Assembly (NCBI RefSeq): GCF_003344625.1
Contig: NZ_QPKJ02000005.1
Location: 310,001 to 374,000 of the forward strand
DNA from: Solirubrobacter deserti
GTDB lineage: Bacteria > Actinomycetota > Thermoleophilia > Solirubrobacterales > Solirubrobacteraceae
Length of the DNA: 64,000 nucleotides
Direction of reading: 5' to 3'
In this document: piece by piece, positions 19,074 through 27,743 of the stretch
Layout: every line of letters starts with the position of its first letter
Position numbering within the stretch: the stretch's first letter is position 1
Notes under the pieces: generated by a model
Database searches by the model: none
Told to the model about the DNA's origin: nothing
What the model saw: the letters and a program-made list of their open reading frames with translations, nothing else
Position numbers and translations under genes: made by a program

Positions 19074-19928
19074 TCAGTCGTCGCGCTCGTAGGCCTGCGA
19101 CTGCTGCGCGCGGCCGGACAGCACCATGGGGTGGCGCGGCGGCTCGGTCAGGACCGTCTGGCGGTCGAGCTCGAGCTCGGGCCCGACGTGGATGAGCTCG
19201 CCGACGCCGACGTCCTGCCAGCCGGGGTTCGCGTCCATCCGCTCGCTGGCGATCACCACCATCCGCTGGTCGCCGCGCGGGTTGGCCTGCATGCTGAACG
19301 TGCCGTGGGCGTCACGCTCGACCAGCGGCCCGCCGCCGGCGTGCTCGAGCACCAGCAACGGATTGTGCTCGGGATAGCGGAAGGCCCACAGGTGCCCGAC
19401 CTCGCCGAGCACGAAGTTGATGCTGTAGAGCTCGTAGCCGTCGGCGAGCTCGCGGACGGCCGCGGTGATGCCGGCACGGACGTCGCCGCCGGCGGCGCGG
19501 ATGTGCAGCGTGATCAGCGCGAAGACGCGCTCGGAGTCGGTCTCGCCGCTCACCACGGCCCGCTGCTCCCCGAGCCGGTGCTCGAGCCGCTCGAGATCGC
19601 CGACGACGCCGTTGTGGGCGAACATCCGCCCGTCCTGGAAGAACGGGTGTGTGTTCTGCAGGGACACGCCGCCGGTGTCGGCGTAGCGCAGGTGCGCGAG
19701 GAACTGACACGCCTCCGCGTGGCGCGCGACCCCGTGATAGAGGCGATCGCCCGCGGCCCGCACCGGGTTGCGGACCAGCAGCAGCGCCGAGTCGGCGCTC
19801 AGCGTCGCGAGCCCGAAGCCGTCGGCGTTGACCTCACTCTGCGCCGCGAGCGATGTGGGCGCCTCCAGCAGCCAGAAGTCGGCCTCGACGTCCTGGCCCC
19901 CGGCGTGCAGTGCGAACAGGCGACACAT
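19074..19928 (-). CDS. Class II glutamine amidotransferase (YafJ/EgtC-like)
   Basis: 284 aa. N-terminal nucleophile hydrolase: Cys2 (MCRLFALH) becomes the catalytic residue after removal of Met1. Gln-binding motifs are visible: HLRYADTGG, NTHPFFQDG and FAHNGVVGD. The later part has SERVFALI and an FVLGEVGHLWAFRYPE strand. The best known relative, EgtC, removes glutamate in ergothioneine synthesis, but no egtB/egtD lies nearby, so the activity is unassigned. It lies just upstream of the SLC13-type permease in the same direction. Confidence 0.88.
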   Translation of the reverse strand: MCRLFALHAGGQDVEADFWLLEAPTSLAAQSEVNADGFGLATLSADSALLLVRNPVRAAGDRLYHGVARHAEACQFLAHLRYADTGGVSLQNTHPFFQDGRMFAHNGVVGDLERLEHRLGEQRAVVSGETDSERVFALITLHIRAAGGDVRAGITAAVRELADGYELYSINFVLGEVGHLWAFRYPEHNPLLVLEHAGGGPLVERDAHGTFSMQANPRGDQRMVVIASERMDANPGWQDVGVGELIHVGPELELDRQTVLTEPPRHPMVLSGRAQQSQAYERDD

Positions 19929-19948
19929 GCGCTCGCAACACTACGCCC

Positions 19949-21286
19949 TCACCCGCCGATGCGCTCCTCGAGGATGCGCGCGAGGTCGGCCACCGGGACG
20001 CGCTCCTGCGTCAACGAGTCGCGGTCGCGCAGCGTGACGGTGTCGTCCTCGAGCGTCTGGTGGTCGACGGTGACGCCGAACGGCGTGCCGATCTCGTCCT
20101 GGCGCCGGTAGCGCTTGCCGATGTGGCCGCCCTCGTCGTACTCGGCGGACATCCGCTTGCGCAGGTCGGTGTAGATGTCGCGCGCCTTCTCGGGGTGGCC
20201 GTCCTTGCGCAGCAGCGGGAGGACGGCCACCTTGATCGGCGCCATCGTCGGGTGCAGGCGCAGCACGGTGCGGGTCTCGCCGCCGATGTCGTCCTGGTCG
20301 TAGGCCTCGCACAGCAGCGCGAGCATCGTGCGGCCGAGGCCGGCGGCGGGCTCGATGACGTGCGGGAGATAGCCCTGGCCGGTCTGCGGGTCCTTCCACT
20401 CCAGCTTCTCGCGCGAGAACTGGGCGTGCTGGGTGAGGTCGAAGTTGCCGCGGTTGGCGACGCCCTCGAGCTCGGACCAGCCGATCGGGTACAGGTACTC
20501 GACGTCGCTGGTGCCGGACGAGTAGTGGCTGAGTTCCTCGGCGTCGTGCGGGCGCAGGCGCAGGCGCTCGGGGCTGATGCCGAGCTTGACGTACCAGTTC
20601 AGGCGCTCCTGGCACCAGTACTCGTACCACTGCTCGGCCTCATCCGGGGGGACGAAGAACTCCATCTCCATCTGCTCGAACTCGAGCGTGCGGAAGATGA
20701 AGTTGCCCGGCGTGATCTCGTTGCGGAACGACTTGCCGATCTGCGCGATGCCGAACGGCGGCTTCTTGCGCGCGTAGTTGAGCGTCTGCTTGAAGTCCAG
20801 GAAGATGCCCTGCGCGGTCTCGGGGCGCAGGTAGACCGTCGAGCCCTCCTCCTGCACGGGCCCGATGTTGGTCTGGAACATCAGGTTGAACGCGCGCGGC
20901 TCGCTCAGGTCACCGCCGCAGGTCGGGCACTTGACGAGCGCCGGGTCCTCACCCTTGGCCTCGGCTTCCTCCTGCAGGTGGTCCAGCCGGTAGCGCTTCT
21001 TGCACTTGCCCAGGCACTGGACGAGCGGATCGCTGAAGCCGGCGAGGTGGCCGGAGGCCTCCCACGTGCGCGGGTGCTGGATGATCGCCGAGTCCAGGGC
21101 GACGATGTCGTCGCGCTCCTGGATCATCGCCTTCCACCACGCGTCGGTGACGTTGCGCTTGAGCAGGACTCCGTAGTGCCCGTAGTCGTAGGTGTTGGCG
21201 ATGCCGCCGTAGATCTCGGAGGCAGGGAAGATCAGGCCGCGCCGCTTGCAGAGCGCGACGACCTCGTCCATGGAGCTTGCGGGCAT
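19949..21286 (-). CDS. glyQS: Glycyl-tRNA synthetase (alpha2 type)
   Basis: 445 aa. Class II synthetase that charges tRNA-Gly. N-terminal RRGLIFPASEIYGG, the zinc-site region CPTCGGDLSEPRAFNLMF, motif 2 GKSFRNEITPGNFIFRTLEFEQME and motif 3 PAAGLGRTMLALL are present, followed by an anticodon-binding domain (about 345-440; VAVLPLL and RRQDEIGTPFGVTVD). The length fits the actinobacterial short form. ATG 21286 was chosen; MDEVV at 21271 is an alternative. The start lies 39 bp from the divergent FmdB gene. Confidence 0.97.
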   Translation of the reverse strand: MPASSMDEVVALCKRRGLIFPASEIYGGIANTYDYGHYGVLLKRNVTDAWWKAMIQERDDIVALDSAIIQHPRTWEASGHLAGFSDPLVQCLGKCKKRYRLDHLQEEAEAKGEDPALVKCPTCGGDLSEPRAFNLMFQTNIGPVQEEGSTVYLRPETAQGIFLDFKQTLNYARKKPPFGIAQIGKSFRNEITPGNFIFRTLEFEQMEMEFFVPPDEAEQWYEYWCQERLNWYVKLGISPERLRLRPHDAEELSHYSSGTSDVEYLYPIGWSELEGVANRGNFDLTQHAQFSREKLEWKDPQTGQGYLPHVIEPAAGLGRTMLALLCEAYDQDDIGGETRTVLRLHPTMAPIKVAVLPLLRKDGHPEKARDIYTDLRKRMSAEYDEGGHIGKRYRRQDEIGTPFGVTVDHQTLEDDTVTLRDRDSLTQERVPVADLARILEERIGG

Positions 21287-21325
21287 GGGACCGCATCTTA
21301 GGCGGCTAAACTCGCCAGTCCGTCT

Positions 21326-21640
21326 ATGCCCATTTACGAGTACCGCTGCGAGAACGGCCATCACTTCGACGTGATGCAGAAGATGACCGACAGTCCGGTG
21401 ACCGAGTGCCAGGAGTGCGGCGCTCCGGTCCAGCGCGTCTTCCACCCCGTAGCTGTCCACTTCAAGGGGTCGGGCTTCTACAACACGGACTACGGCACCG
21501 CCAAGCGCAACCGCCAGACCGCGGCCTCCGCGGATTCCGGCGCGGACAAGCACGACGCCAAGCAGGCGGAGAAGAAGTCCTCGGACAGCTCGTCGAGCGC
21601 GTCCACGTCGTCCTCGACGCCCGCGAAGTCGGACACATAA
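21326..21640 (+). CDS. FmdB-family zinc ribbon protein
   Basis: 104 aa. Begins MPIYEYRCENGHHFDV, the standard FmdB start but with NGH in place of the second Cys; the other knuckle, CQECG, is complete. This form with FHPVAVHFKGSGFYNTDY is common in actinobacteria. The C-terminal 45 residues are a Ser/Ala/Asp/Lys low-complexity tail. Regulatory or nucleic-acid role suspected; not demonstrated. It is divergent from glyQS. Confidence 0.9.
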   Translation: MPIYEYRCENGHHFDVMQKMTDSPVTECQECGAPVQRVFHPVAVHFKGSGFYNTDYGTAKRNRQTAASADSGADKHDAKQAEKKSSDSSSSASTSSSTPAKSDT

Positions 21641-21713
21641 GCGTTTCTGATCCGGGTTCCCACGGATCTTCATTTGCGCTCGTGTGGTCGGGTGGTGACA
21701 CTCGACCGCGTCC

Positions 21714-22628
21714 ATGTCTGCCCGCCACGTCACGCTCCTCGCCGCCCTCGCCGCCATCTGGGGCGGCTCCTACCTGCTGATCAAGTACGCGCTCGAGGGC
21801 TTCTCGGCCGCGATGATCGTGTCGCTGCGCTGCCTGCTGGCGTCGATCGTGCTGTACGCCGTGCTGCGCGTCACCGGGCAGGCGTCGCGGGCGTGGCGTG
21901 ACGTGCGCGAGCGTCCGTGGTGGGCGCTGATCCTGAGCCTGAGCGCGGTGACCGCGCCGTTCCTGCTGATCACCTACGGCGAGCACGTCGTGCCGTCCGG
22001 GCTGACGGCGGTGCTGATCTCGCCCGCGTCGCTGTTCATCGCGCTGCTGGCGCCGTTCCTGCTGCCGTCCGAGCGGATCGACCGCCGGCAGGGCGTCGGG
22101 ATGCTGCTCGGGCTGGCGGGCGTGATCCTGATCGTCGGCGTCGAGTCCGTGCACTCCTTGAAGGAGTTCCTGGGCGCGATGGCGATGGTCGGCGCGGCGT
22201 TCTTCTACGGGCTCTCGAGCTTCGTGGTCAAGGGCAAGTACGGCAACCTGGCCGCGGTGCAGACCACGTGGATCAGCGTGACGCTGGCCGGCCTGGTGAC
22301 GCTGCCCATCGGGGTGGCGACGACGCCGGGGAACACGCCCGACGCCGGCTCGGTGGCGGCGCTGGTCGCACTCGGCGTGCTCGGCACCGCCCTGGCGTTC
22401 GTCATCTACTACGAGCTGATCGGGGCCGTCGGCGCCGGGCGCGCGGCGCTGGTCTCCTACCTGGCGCCGGGCGTGGCGCTGTTCTACGGCGCGATCTTCC
22501 TCGACGAGGCGATCACCGTCGCGGCGATCATCGGCCTGGTCGTGATCCTCGCCGGCGTCGCGATCGCCTCGCGGCCGAAGAAGGTCGCCGCTGCGGCGGG
22601 TACGCCGGCGATGGCGCGCGCTTCCTGA
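21714..22628 (+). CDS. EamA/DMT-family transporter
   Basis: 304 aa with ten membrane helices in two EamA repeats (about 5-138 and 150-285). Family motifs: AAIWGGSYLLIKYALEG at the start, and GTALAFVIYYELI with AALVSYLAPGVALFYG in the second repeat. Exporter of metabolites such as amino acids in this superfamily; substrate unknown. The gap upstream (21641-21713) shows nothing recognisable. Confidence 0.94.
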   Translation: MSARHVTLLAALAAIWGGSYLLIKYALEGFSAAMIVSLRCLLASIVLYAVLRVTGQASRAWRDVRERPWWALILSLSAVTAPFLLITYGEHVVPSGLTAVLISPASLFIALLAPFLLPSERIDRRQGVGMLLGLAGVILIVGVESVHSLKEFLGAMAMVGAAFFYGLSSFVVKGKYGNLAAVQTTWISVTLAGLVTLPIGVATTPGNTPDAGSVAALVALGVLGTALAFVIYYELIGAVGAGRAALVSYLAPGVALFYGAIFLDEAITVAAIIGLVVILAGVAIASRPKKVAAAAGTPAMARAS

Positions 22629-22649
22629 CGGCGTGTTAGTTTCCGCCGC

Positions 22650-23774
22650 GTGGACCTGACGCTCTCGCCGGCGGAGGAGGAGTTCCGCGACACGCTGCGC
22701 GCGTGGATCGCCGACCACCATCCCGGGCGTGAGCCCGACGGGGACGAGGCGTCGTTCACGTTCCGCCGCGACTGGCAGCGCGCCCTCAACGAGCGCGGCT
22801 GGGCCGGGCTCACGTGGCCGACCGAGTACGGCGGGGCGGGCGCGACGCAGATCGAGCAGGCGATCCTGTTCGAGGAGTTCGCGCGGGCGCGCGCGCCACA
22901 GCTCGCGAACGTCCTCGGGCTCACCATGGGCGGGCCGACGGTGATCGCCCACGGCACGGACGAGCAGAAGGAGCGGTTCCTGGCGCCCATCCTGAGCGCG
23001 GACGAGATCTGGTGCCAGGGGTTCTCCGAGCCCGAGTCGGGCTCCGACCTCGCGTCGCTCAAGACCAAGGCCGTGCTGGACGGCGACGCGTACGTCGTCA
23101 CGGGCCAGAAGGTCTGGACCACGTACGCGCATCACTCCAAGTGGTGCATGCTCCTCGCGCGCACGAACCCGGACGCGCCCAAGCACCGCGGGCTCACCTA
23201 CTTCCTGCTGGACATGGAGCAGGACGGCGTCGAGGTGCGGCCGCTGGTGCAGATCACGGGCGAGGCCGAGTTCAACGAGCTGTTCATCGACGGCGCGCGG
23301 ATTCCGGTCGAGAACGTCGTCGGCGGCGTCGACAACGGCTGGCGCGTGGCGATCACGACGTTGATGCACGAGCGCGCCGGGCTCGCGTTCGCGCTCCAGG
23401 CGCGCGTGCAGGTGGCGCTCAGCGAGCTCGCCGACGAGCTGAAGGGCACGAAGGATCCGCTGATCCGGCAGCGCTTCGCTCAGGTCGCGATCGAGGCGCA
23501 GGTGCTGCGGCTGCTCGCCTACCGCGGGCTCACGTCGGCAGCGAAGGGCGGCGAGCCCGGGCCCGAGGGGTCGCTGGGCAAGTGGCTGTGGGCGGACCTC
23601 AACCAGGCGCTCACGACCCTGGGGTTGGACGCGCGCGGTCCGGCGGGGCAGCTGGTCGACGACGTCTGGACCTACCGCTTCCTGCGCGCCCGCGCGAACT
23701 CGATCGAAGGCGGGACCACCGAGATCCTCAAGAACATCGTCGCCGAGCGGGTGCTGGGGCTGCCGCGCGCATGA
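22650..23774 (+). CDS. Acyl-CoA dehydrogenase, catalytic-type subunit
   Basis: 374 aa, GTG start. FAD-dependent alpha,beta-dehydrogenation of an acyl-CoA. Order: N-terminal helical domain (1-125; YGGAGATQIEQAI), middle beta domain with GFSEPESGSDLASLKTKA and TGQKVWTTYAHHS, and C-terminal helices. The general base position is retained in SIEGGTTEILKNIVAERVLGLPR (Glu). Its stop overlaps the next dehydrogenase start (ATGA). This tight pair is the pattern of actinobacterial alpha2beta2 FadE complexes used on steroids or branched acyl chains. Confidence 0.94.
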   Translation: MDLTLSPAEEEFRDTLRAWIADHHPGREPDGDEASFTFRRDWQRALNERGWAGLTWPTEYGGAGATQIEQAILFEEFARARAPQLANVLGLTMGGPTVIAHGTDEQKERFLAPILSADEIWCQGFSEPESGSDLASLKTKAVLDGDAYVVTGQKVWTTYAHHSKWCMLLARTNPDAPKHRGLTYFLLDMEQDGVEVRPLVQITGEAEFNELFIDGARIPVENVVGGVDNGWRVAITTLMHERAGLAFALQARVQVALSELADELKGTKDPLIRQRFAQVAIEAQVLRLLAYRGLTSAAKGGEPGPEGSLGKWLWADLNQALTTLGLDARGPAGQLVDDVWTYRFLRARANSIEGGTTEILKNIVAERVLGLPRA

Positions 23775-24739
23775 ACTTCGAGCTCACCGAGGACCAGCGC
23801 GAGATCAAGCGCACGGCACGCGACTGGCTCGCGGCGCGCTACCCGATCGCGCGGGTGCGGGAGATCGCGCTCGACGGCGCCGCGGACGACACCTGGGACG
23901 AGGTCGTAGAGCTCGGCTGGCCGGAGATCACCGACTTCGGGATGGTCGAGCTGGCGGTCGTGGCCGAGGAGCTGGGAGCGTCCCTGGCGCCGACGCCGCT
24001 CGCCTCGCACTGGGCCGCCCGGCTGCTGCATCCGGAGCTGGAGGGGCGCGGGACCGTGGCCATGTGGGACGAGGGCGGGACCGATCCCGCCGCGTCCACG
24101 ATGGACGGCCCGGCCGGGACGAAGATCGCGGTGCCGGCGGCCGAAGGCGCCGACGTGTTCATCGTCACCGCGTCCGGCGGGCGTCACTTCGCGGTGCCGT
24201 CCTCGGCCGCCACGGTCGAGCCCGCCCGCGCGCTGGACCCGACCCGGCCGCTCTCCACCGTCACGTTCGACGGCGCCGGCGAGGAGCTCTCCGGCGACCA
24301 CTTCGGCCGCGCCTGGCACGCGATCGCGGTCGCCGCGGCGGCGGAGTCCGTGGGGGTTGCCGCTCGGGTCACCGCCATGTCGGTGCAGTACGCGAAGGAG
24401 CGCAAGCAGTTCGACCGCCCGATCGGGTCCTACCAGGCCGTCTCCCACGCGTGCGCGCAGATGTTCCTCGAGACCGAGGGCGCCCGCAACGTCGTGCTCT
24501 GGGCCGCGTGGGCGCTCGACCATGATCCGGACGCCGCGTTCATGGCCGCCAACTCCGCGAAGGCCTACGCGAGCGACGCCGCCGTCAACGTCTGCCGCTC
24601 AGCCCTGCAGGTCCACGGCGGCATCGGCTTCACGTGGGAGCACGACCTGCACCTGTTCCTCAAGCGCGCCGAGGCGAACGCCCGCGCGTTCGGCGACTCC
24701 ACCTGGCACCGCGAGCAGGTCGCGGCGGCCCACCTCTAA
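23771..24739 (+). CDS. Acyl-CoA dehydrogenase, partner-type subunit
   Basis: 322 aa, shorter than a complete ACAD (~380). The N-terminal domain is present (MNFELTEDQREIKRTARDWL), the middle beta domain is shortened, and the C-terminal domain holds YAKERKQFDRPIGSYQAVSHACAQM and LQVHGGIGFTWEHDLHLFLKRA. The glutamate-bearing EGT-type loop of the catalytic subunit is absent. This is the usual look of the non-catalytic subunit in FadE heterotetramers. Partner of the preceding gene (4-bp overlap). Confidence 0.92.
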   Translation: MNFELTEDQREIKRTARDWLAARYPIARVREIALDGAADDTWDEVVELGWPEITDFGMVELAVVAEELGASLAPTPLASHWAARLLHPELEGRGTVAMWDEGGTDPAASTMDGPAGTKIAVPAAEGADVFIVTASGGRHFAVPSSAATVEPARALDPTRPLSTVTFDGAGEELSGDHFGRAWHAIAVAAAAESVGVAARVTAMSVQYAKERKQFDRPIGSYQAVSHACAQMFLETEGARNVVLWAAWALDHDPDAAFMAANSAKAYASDAAVNVCRSALQVHGGIGFTWEHDLHLFLKRAEANARAFGDSTWHREQVAAAHL

Positions 24740-25863
24740 CGCAGGAAACGGTCGACGGCGCGCTGCTTGCTCGCCTCGTCCACGGTGAGGCCGGCGCCAC
24801 CGTCCGGCAACGTGACCGTGCCCGTGGGCTTGAGCACGTTCGGCTTGGCGGTGCCGGCGCTCAGCTCCGCGCCGACGACGCCGAGCAGCGTCGGGCCGGA
24901 CATGTCCGAGCGGATCGCCTTGGGCGCGGCCCAGGAGACCCAGGGCAGGCGGATGAACGTCTCCAAGGAAGTGACCTTGTCCTTGATCGAGTTCATGATC
25001 TTCTGCTGGCGGCGGGCGCGGGTGAGGTCGGACTCGCGCGGGTTGCACTCGTTCTTGCGCGTGCGGGCGAGGGCGAGCGCCTGCCGGCCGTCGATCTCCT
25101 GCTCGCCGGCCTTCAGGCGCAGCGTGTAGCCGCCGTTCTTGAAGCCGCCGTTGATGCGGGAGACGACGCAGCCGCCGCGGTAGGTCACGCCGCCGAGCGC
25201 GTCGATCAGCTGCGGGAAGTTCTCGAAGTTGACCTCGACGAGGTGGTTGACCGGGATGCCGAGGTAGCTCTCGACCGTGCGGATCGCCAGCGCCGGGCCG
25301 CCGAGCGCGTAGGCGGCGTTGATCTTGTTCTGGCCGTGCCCCGGGATCTCCACGACGGTGTCGCGCGGGATGGACAGGGTCGCGTTGCTGCCGCCGCCGA
25401 TGCGCAGCAGCAGGATCGAGTCCGACCGGGACGCCTCGCCGATCTTGTTCGCACCGGGCTCCTTGGAGTCCTTGGTGCGGGCGTCCGATCCGAGGACGAG
25501 CACCGTGTTCGGCGACGTGAGCGGGTAGCCGGCCCCGCCGAGCTCGGCGTCGGCGGCGTCGGACACCGAGGCCGACTGGATCTGGGCCGAGATCAGGAAC
25601 AGCACCAGCGAGATCGCCAACCACGCGACGACGCCGGTGACCAGCCAGCGCAGCAGCCGCCAGACGCCGAAGCGCCGGCGGTGCCCCGGGCGGCGCCGCG
25701 GAAACGGCAGCCGGCGGCGGCGTCGCGGCGGTGGCGCTTCGTCCCAGCCCTGCGGCGCGGGCGGCTCCGGCTGCACCGCACCGTCGTCGTCGCGCCGCCG
25801 GAAGAGCTTCGGCTTGGAGCGATAAACCGTGTACGGAGGCTTGTCGTCGGGGGAATCGGCCAT
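24736..25863 (-). CDS. LytR-CpsA-Psr (LCP) family cell-wall polymer transferase
   Basis: 375 aa. Pro- and Arg-rich cytosolic N-terminus (about 1-70), one membrane helix (about 71-95; LVTGVVAWLAISLVLFLI), then the LCP domain. Motifs: VLVLGSDAR, SDSILLLRIGG, SIPRDTVVEIPGHGQNKINAAYALGG and the Arg-rich RKNECNPRESDLTRARRQQKIM. Family members move undecaprenyl-linked glycopolymers to peptidoglycan at the outer membrane face. It overlaps the dehydrogenase stop tail to tail and is divergent from the ROK kinase with only 24 bp between starts. Confidence 0.95.
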   Translation of the reverse strand: MADSPDDKPPYTVYRSKPKLFRRRDDDGAVQPEPPAPQGWDEAPPPRRRRRLPFPRRRPGHRRRFGVWRLLRWLVTGVVAWLAISLVLFLISAQIQSASVSDAADAELGGAGYPLTSPNTVLVLGSDARTKDSKEPGANKIGEASRSDSILLLRIGGGSNATLSIPRDTVVEIPGHGQNKINAAYALGGPALAIRTVESYLGIPVNHLVEVNFENFPQLIDALGGVTYRGGCVVSRINGGFKNGGYTLRLKAGEQEIDGRQALALARTRKNECNPRESDLTRARRQQKIMNSIKDKVTSLETFIRLPWVSWAAPKAIRSDMSGPTLLGVVGAELSAGTAKPNVLKPTGTVTLPDGGAGLTVDEASKQRAVDRFLR

Positions 25864-25887
25864 GCGGGAGCGGTAGTGTTGGCCGAC

Positions 25888-26943
25888 ATGGCCGAGGGCT
25901 ACGTCATCGGCGTCGACCTCGGCGGCACGAAGCTGCTGGCGGGAGCGGTCGGCGCGGATCTATCGGTGATCCACCGTACCAACCGCCCTGTCTATGGGCT
26001 CTCGCAGGATGAACTCGTGCAGATGGTCGCCGATGCGGTCGACGAGATCAGAACCGCGGTCGGCGAGATCCGGGCGATCGGGTTCGGGATCCCGTGCACA
26101 TTCGACTCGCGCAGCGGGATGGCGGTGCAGGCCGTCAACGTCCCGCTCAAGGACATCGCCTTCGGCGACGTGATGGCCGAGCGCCTGCAGATGCCGGTCG
26201 TCGTGGACAACGACGCCAACTGCCATACCGTGTGCGAGTCGCGGCTCGGCGTGGCCAAGGGTGCGACCGAGGTGACGCTGCTCACGCTCGGCACCGGGAT
26301 CGGCGGCGGCCTGCTGCTGCGCGGCGAGGTCTACCGCGGCTGGATCATGGGCGGCGCCGAGATGGGGCACATGATCGTCGACATGGACGGCCGCCCGTGC
26401 CAGGGCAACTGCCCCAACTGGGGCTGCCTGGAGTCGGTGGCGTCCGGCACCGCGCTCGTGCGCGAGGCGTCGCTGGCCGTGGCCAAGCGCCCCGACACCG
26501 CGCTCGGCGAGGCGCTCGAGGAGGGCCGTGAGCTCACCGGCCCGCTGATCACCGAGCTGGCCACCGCCGGGGACCCGGTGGCCCGGGACGCGATCGAGAC
26601 GATCGGCCGCGCGCTCGGCGTCGGCATCGTCAACCTCGTGAACACGTTCAACCCGCAGGTGGTCGTGATCGGCGGCGGCGTGATCGCGGCCGGGGAACTG
26701 CTGCTCGAGCCGGCTCGAGAGGTGATGCGCCAGCGCGCGCTCTCGCCGGCGAAGGACGTCGTGCGCGTCGAAGCCGCGCGCTTCGGCCCGGAGGCGGGGA
26801 TGATCGGCGCGGGCCTGCTCGCCCGCGACCTGCTCGACGGCAAGCCGACGGGCGCGATCGAAGCCGGCGTCACTCGCCTGGCGGCTCGCGACGCTGCGAG
26901 TACTCGCCCAGCGGGCTCGCACTCGCGCGAATCGTCATCGTGA
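25888..26943 (+). CDS. ROK-family sugar kinase (glucokinase-like)
   Basis: 351 aa. ATP-binding start GVDLGGTKLLAG, active-site VVDNDANCHTVCE (catalytic Asp), TLGTGIGGGLLLRGEVYRG, and the ROK zinc motif in the form CQGNCPNWGCLESVASG. C-terminal NTFNPQVVVIGGGVI is typical. Full-length for ROK glucokinases, with a Ser/Arg-rich tail of ~35 residues. The kinase may feed glucose from the secreted glycosidase at 55.5 kb, an untested idea. Its stop overlaps the rsmI start. Confidence 0.93.
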   Translation: MAEGYVIGVDLGGTKLLAGAVGADLSVIHRTNRPVYGLSQDELVQMVADAVDEIRTAVGEIRAIGFGIPCTFDSRSGMAVQAVNVPLKDIAFGDVMAERLQMPVVVDNDANCHTVCESRLGVAKGATEVTLLTLGTGIGGGLLLRGEVYRGWIMGGAEMGHMIVDMDGRPCQGNCPNWGCLESVASGTALVREASLAVAKRPDTALGEALEEGRELTGPLITELATAGDPVARDAIETIGRALGVGIVNLVNTFNPQVVVIGGGVIAAGELLLEPAREVMRQRALSPAKDVVRVEAARFGPEAGMIGAGLLARDLLDGKPTGAIEAGVTRLAARDAASTRPAGSHSRESSS

Positions 26944-27743
26944 GCGGGCGCCTGGTCGTCTGCCCGACCCCGATCGGGAACCTCGAGGACATCACGCTGC
27001 GCGTGCTCGCGGCGCTGCGGGAGGCGGACGTGATCGCGTGCGAGGACACCCGCCACACGCAGGGCCTGCTCAGGCGCCATGGCATCGAGGCCCGGCTCGT
27101 CTCCTACCACGAGCACAACGAGCGCGCCCGCGCGGCTGAGCTCGTCGAGCGCATGCGCGAGGGCGCGACGGTGGCGCTGGTCAGCGACGCCGGCATGCCG
27201 CTCGTCAGCGACCCCGGCTATGACCTCGTCCAGGCCGCGATCGCCGCCGACCTGCGTGTCGAGGTGCTGCCCGGCCCGTCGGCGACGCTCACCGCGCTCG
27301 TCGCCAGCGGCCTGCCCAACGATGCCTGGCGCTTCGCGGGCTTTCTCCCGCGCAAGGCGGGTCCGCTGCGGGAGGTGTTCGCAGCGCCGGAGACCGTCGT
27401 GGCGTTCGAGTCGCCGCGGCGCGTCGGTGCGTCGCTGAAGATCCTCGCCGACCTGGACCCCGAGCGCCCCGTCGCCGTCTGCCGCGAGCTGACGAAGCTG
27501 CACGAGGAGATCGTCCGCGGGAGCGCCGCCGAACTCGCGGGGCGCTACGCCGACCAGGACCCGCGCGGCGAGATCGTCCTCGTGATCGGGGGCGCGCCGA
27601 AATCCGCGGGACTCGATCCGGAGGCGGTCGAGGCCGTGCGGGCCTTGGTCGACGCGGGAGCCCGCGCGAAGACGGCCGCGAAGGTCGTCTCCGACCTCAC
27701 CGGCGCGCCCTCGAACGAGCTCTACCGCGCTCTGTTGACCTGA
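26940..27743 (+). CDS. rsmI: 16S rRNA (cytidine1402-2'-O)-methyltransferase RsmI
   Basis: 267 aa, GTG start overlapping the ROK kinase stop by 4 bp. Tetrapyrrole-methylase fold: VCPTPIGNLEDITLRVL, CEDTRHTQGLL, YHEHNE, LVSDAGMPLVSDPG and VLPGPSATLTALVASGLP are all standard RsmI motifs. It methylates C1402 in the ribosomal P site. The C-terminal domain (about 225-267; VDAGARAKTAAKVVSDLTGAP) is complete. The end overlaps the convergent multicopper oxidase by 22 bp. Confidence 0.97.
   Translation: MSGRLVVCPTPIGNLEDITLRVLAALREADVIACEDTRHTQGLLRRHGIEARLVSYHEHNERARAAELVERMREGATVALVSDAGMPLVSDPGYDLVQAAIAADLRVEVLPGPSATLTALVASGLPNDAWRFAGFLPRKAGPLREVFAAPETVVAFESPRRVGASLKILADLDPERPVAVCRELTKLHEEIVRGSAAELAGRYADQDPRGEIVLVIGGAPKSAGLDPEAVEAVRALVDAGARAKTAAKVVSDLTGAPSNELYRALLT

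Noticed and set aside
17067..20111. Open frame of 1014 codons on the + strand
   Set aside because: It is antisense to the SLC13 permease and amidotransferase genes, rich in Arg/His/Gly from GC-biased codons, and shows no domain.
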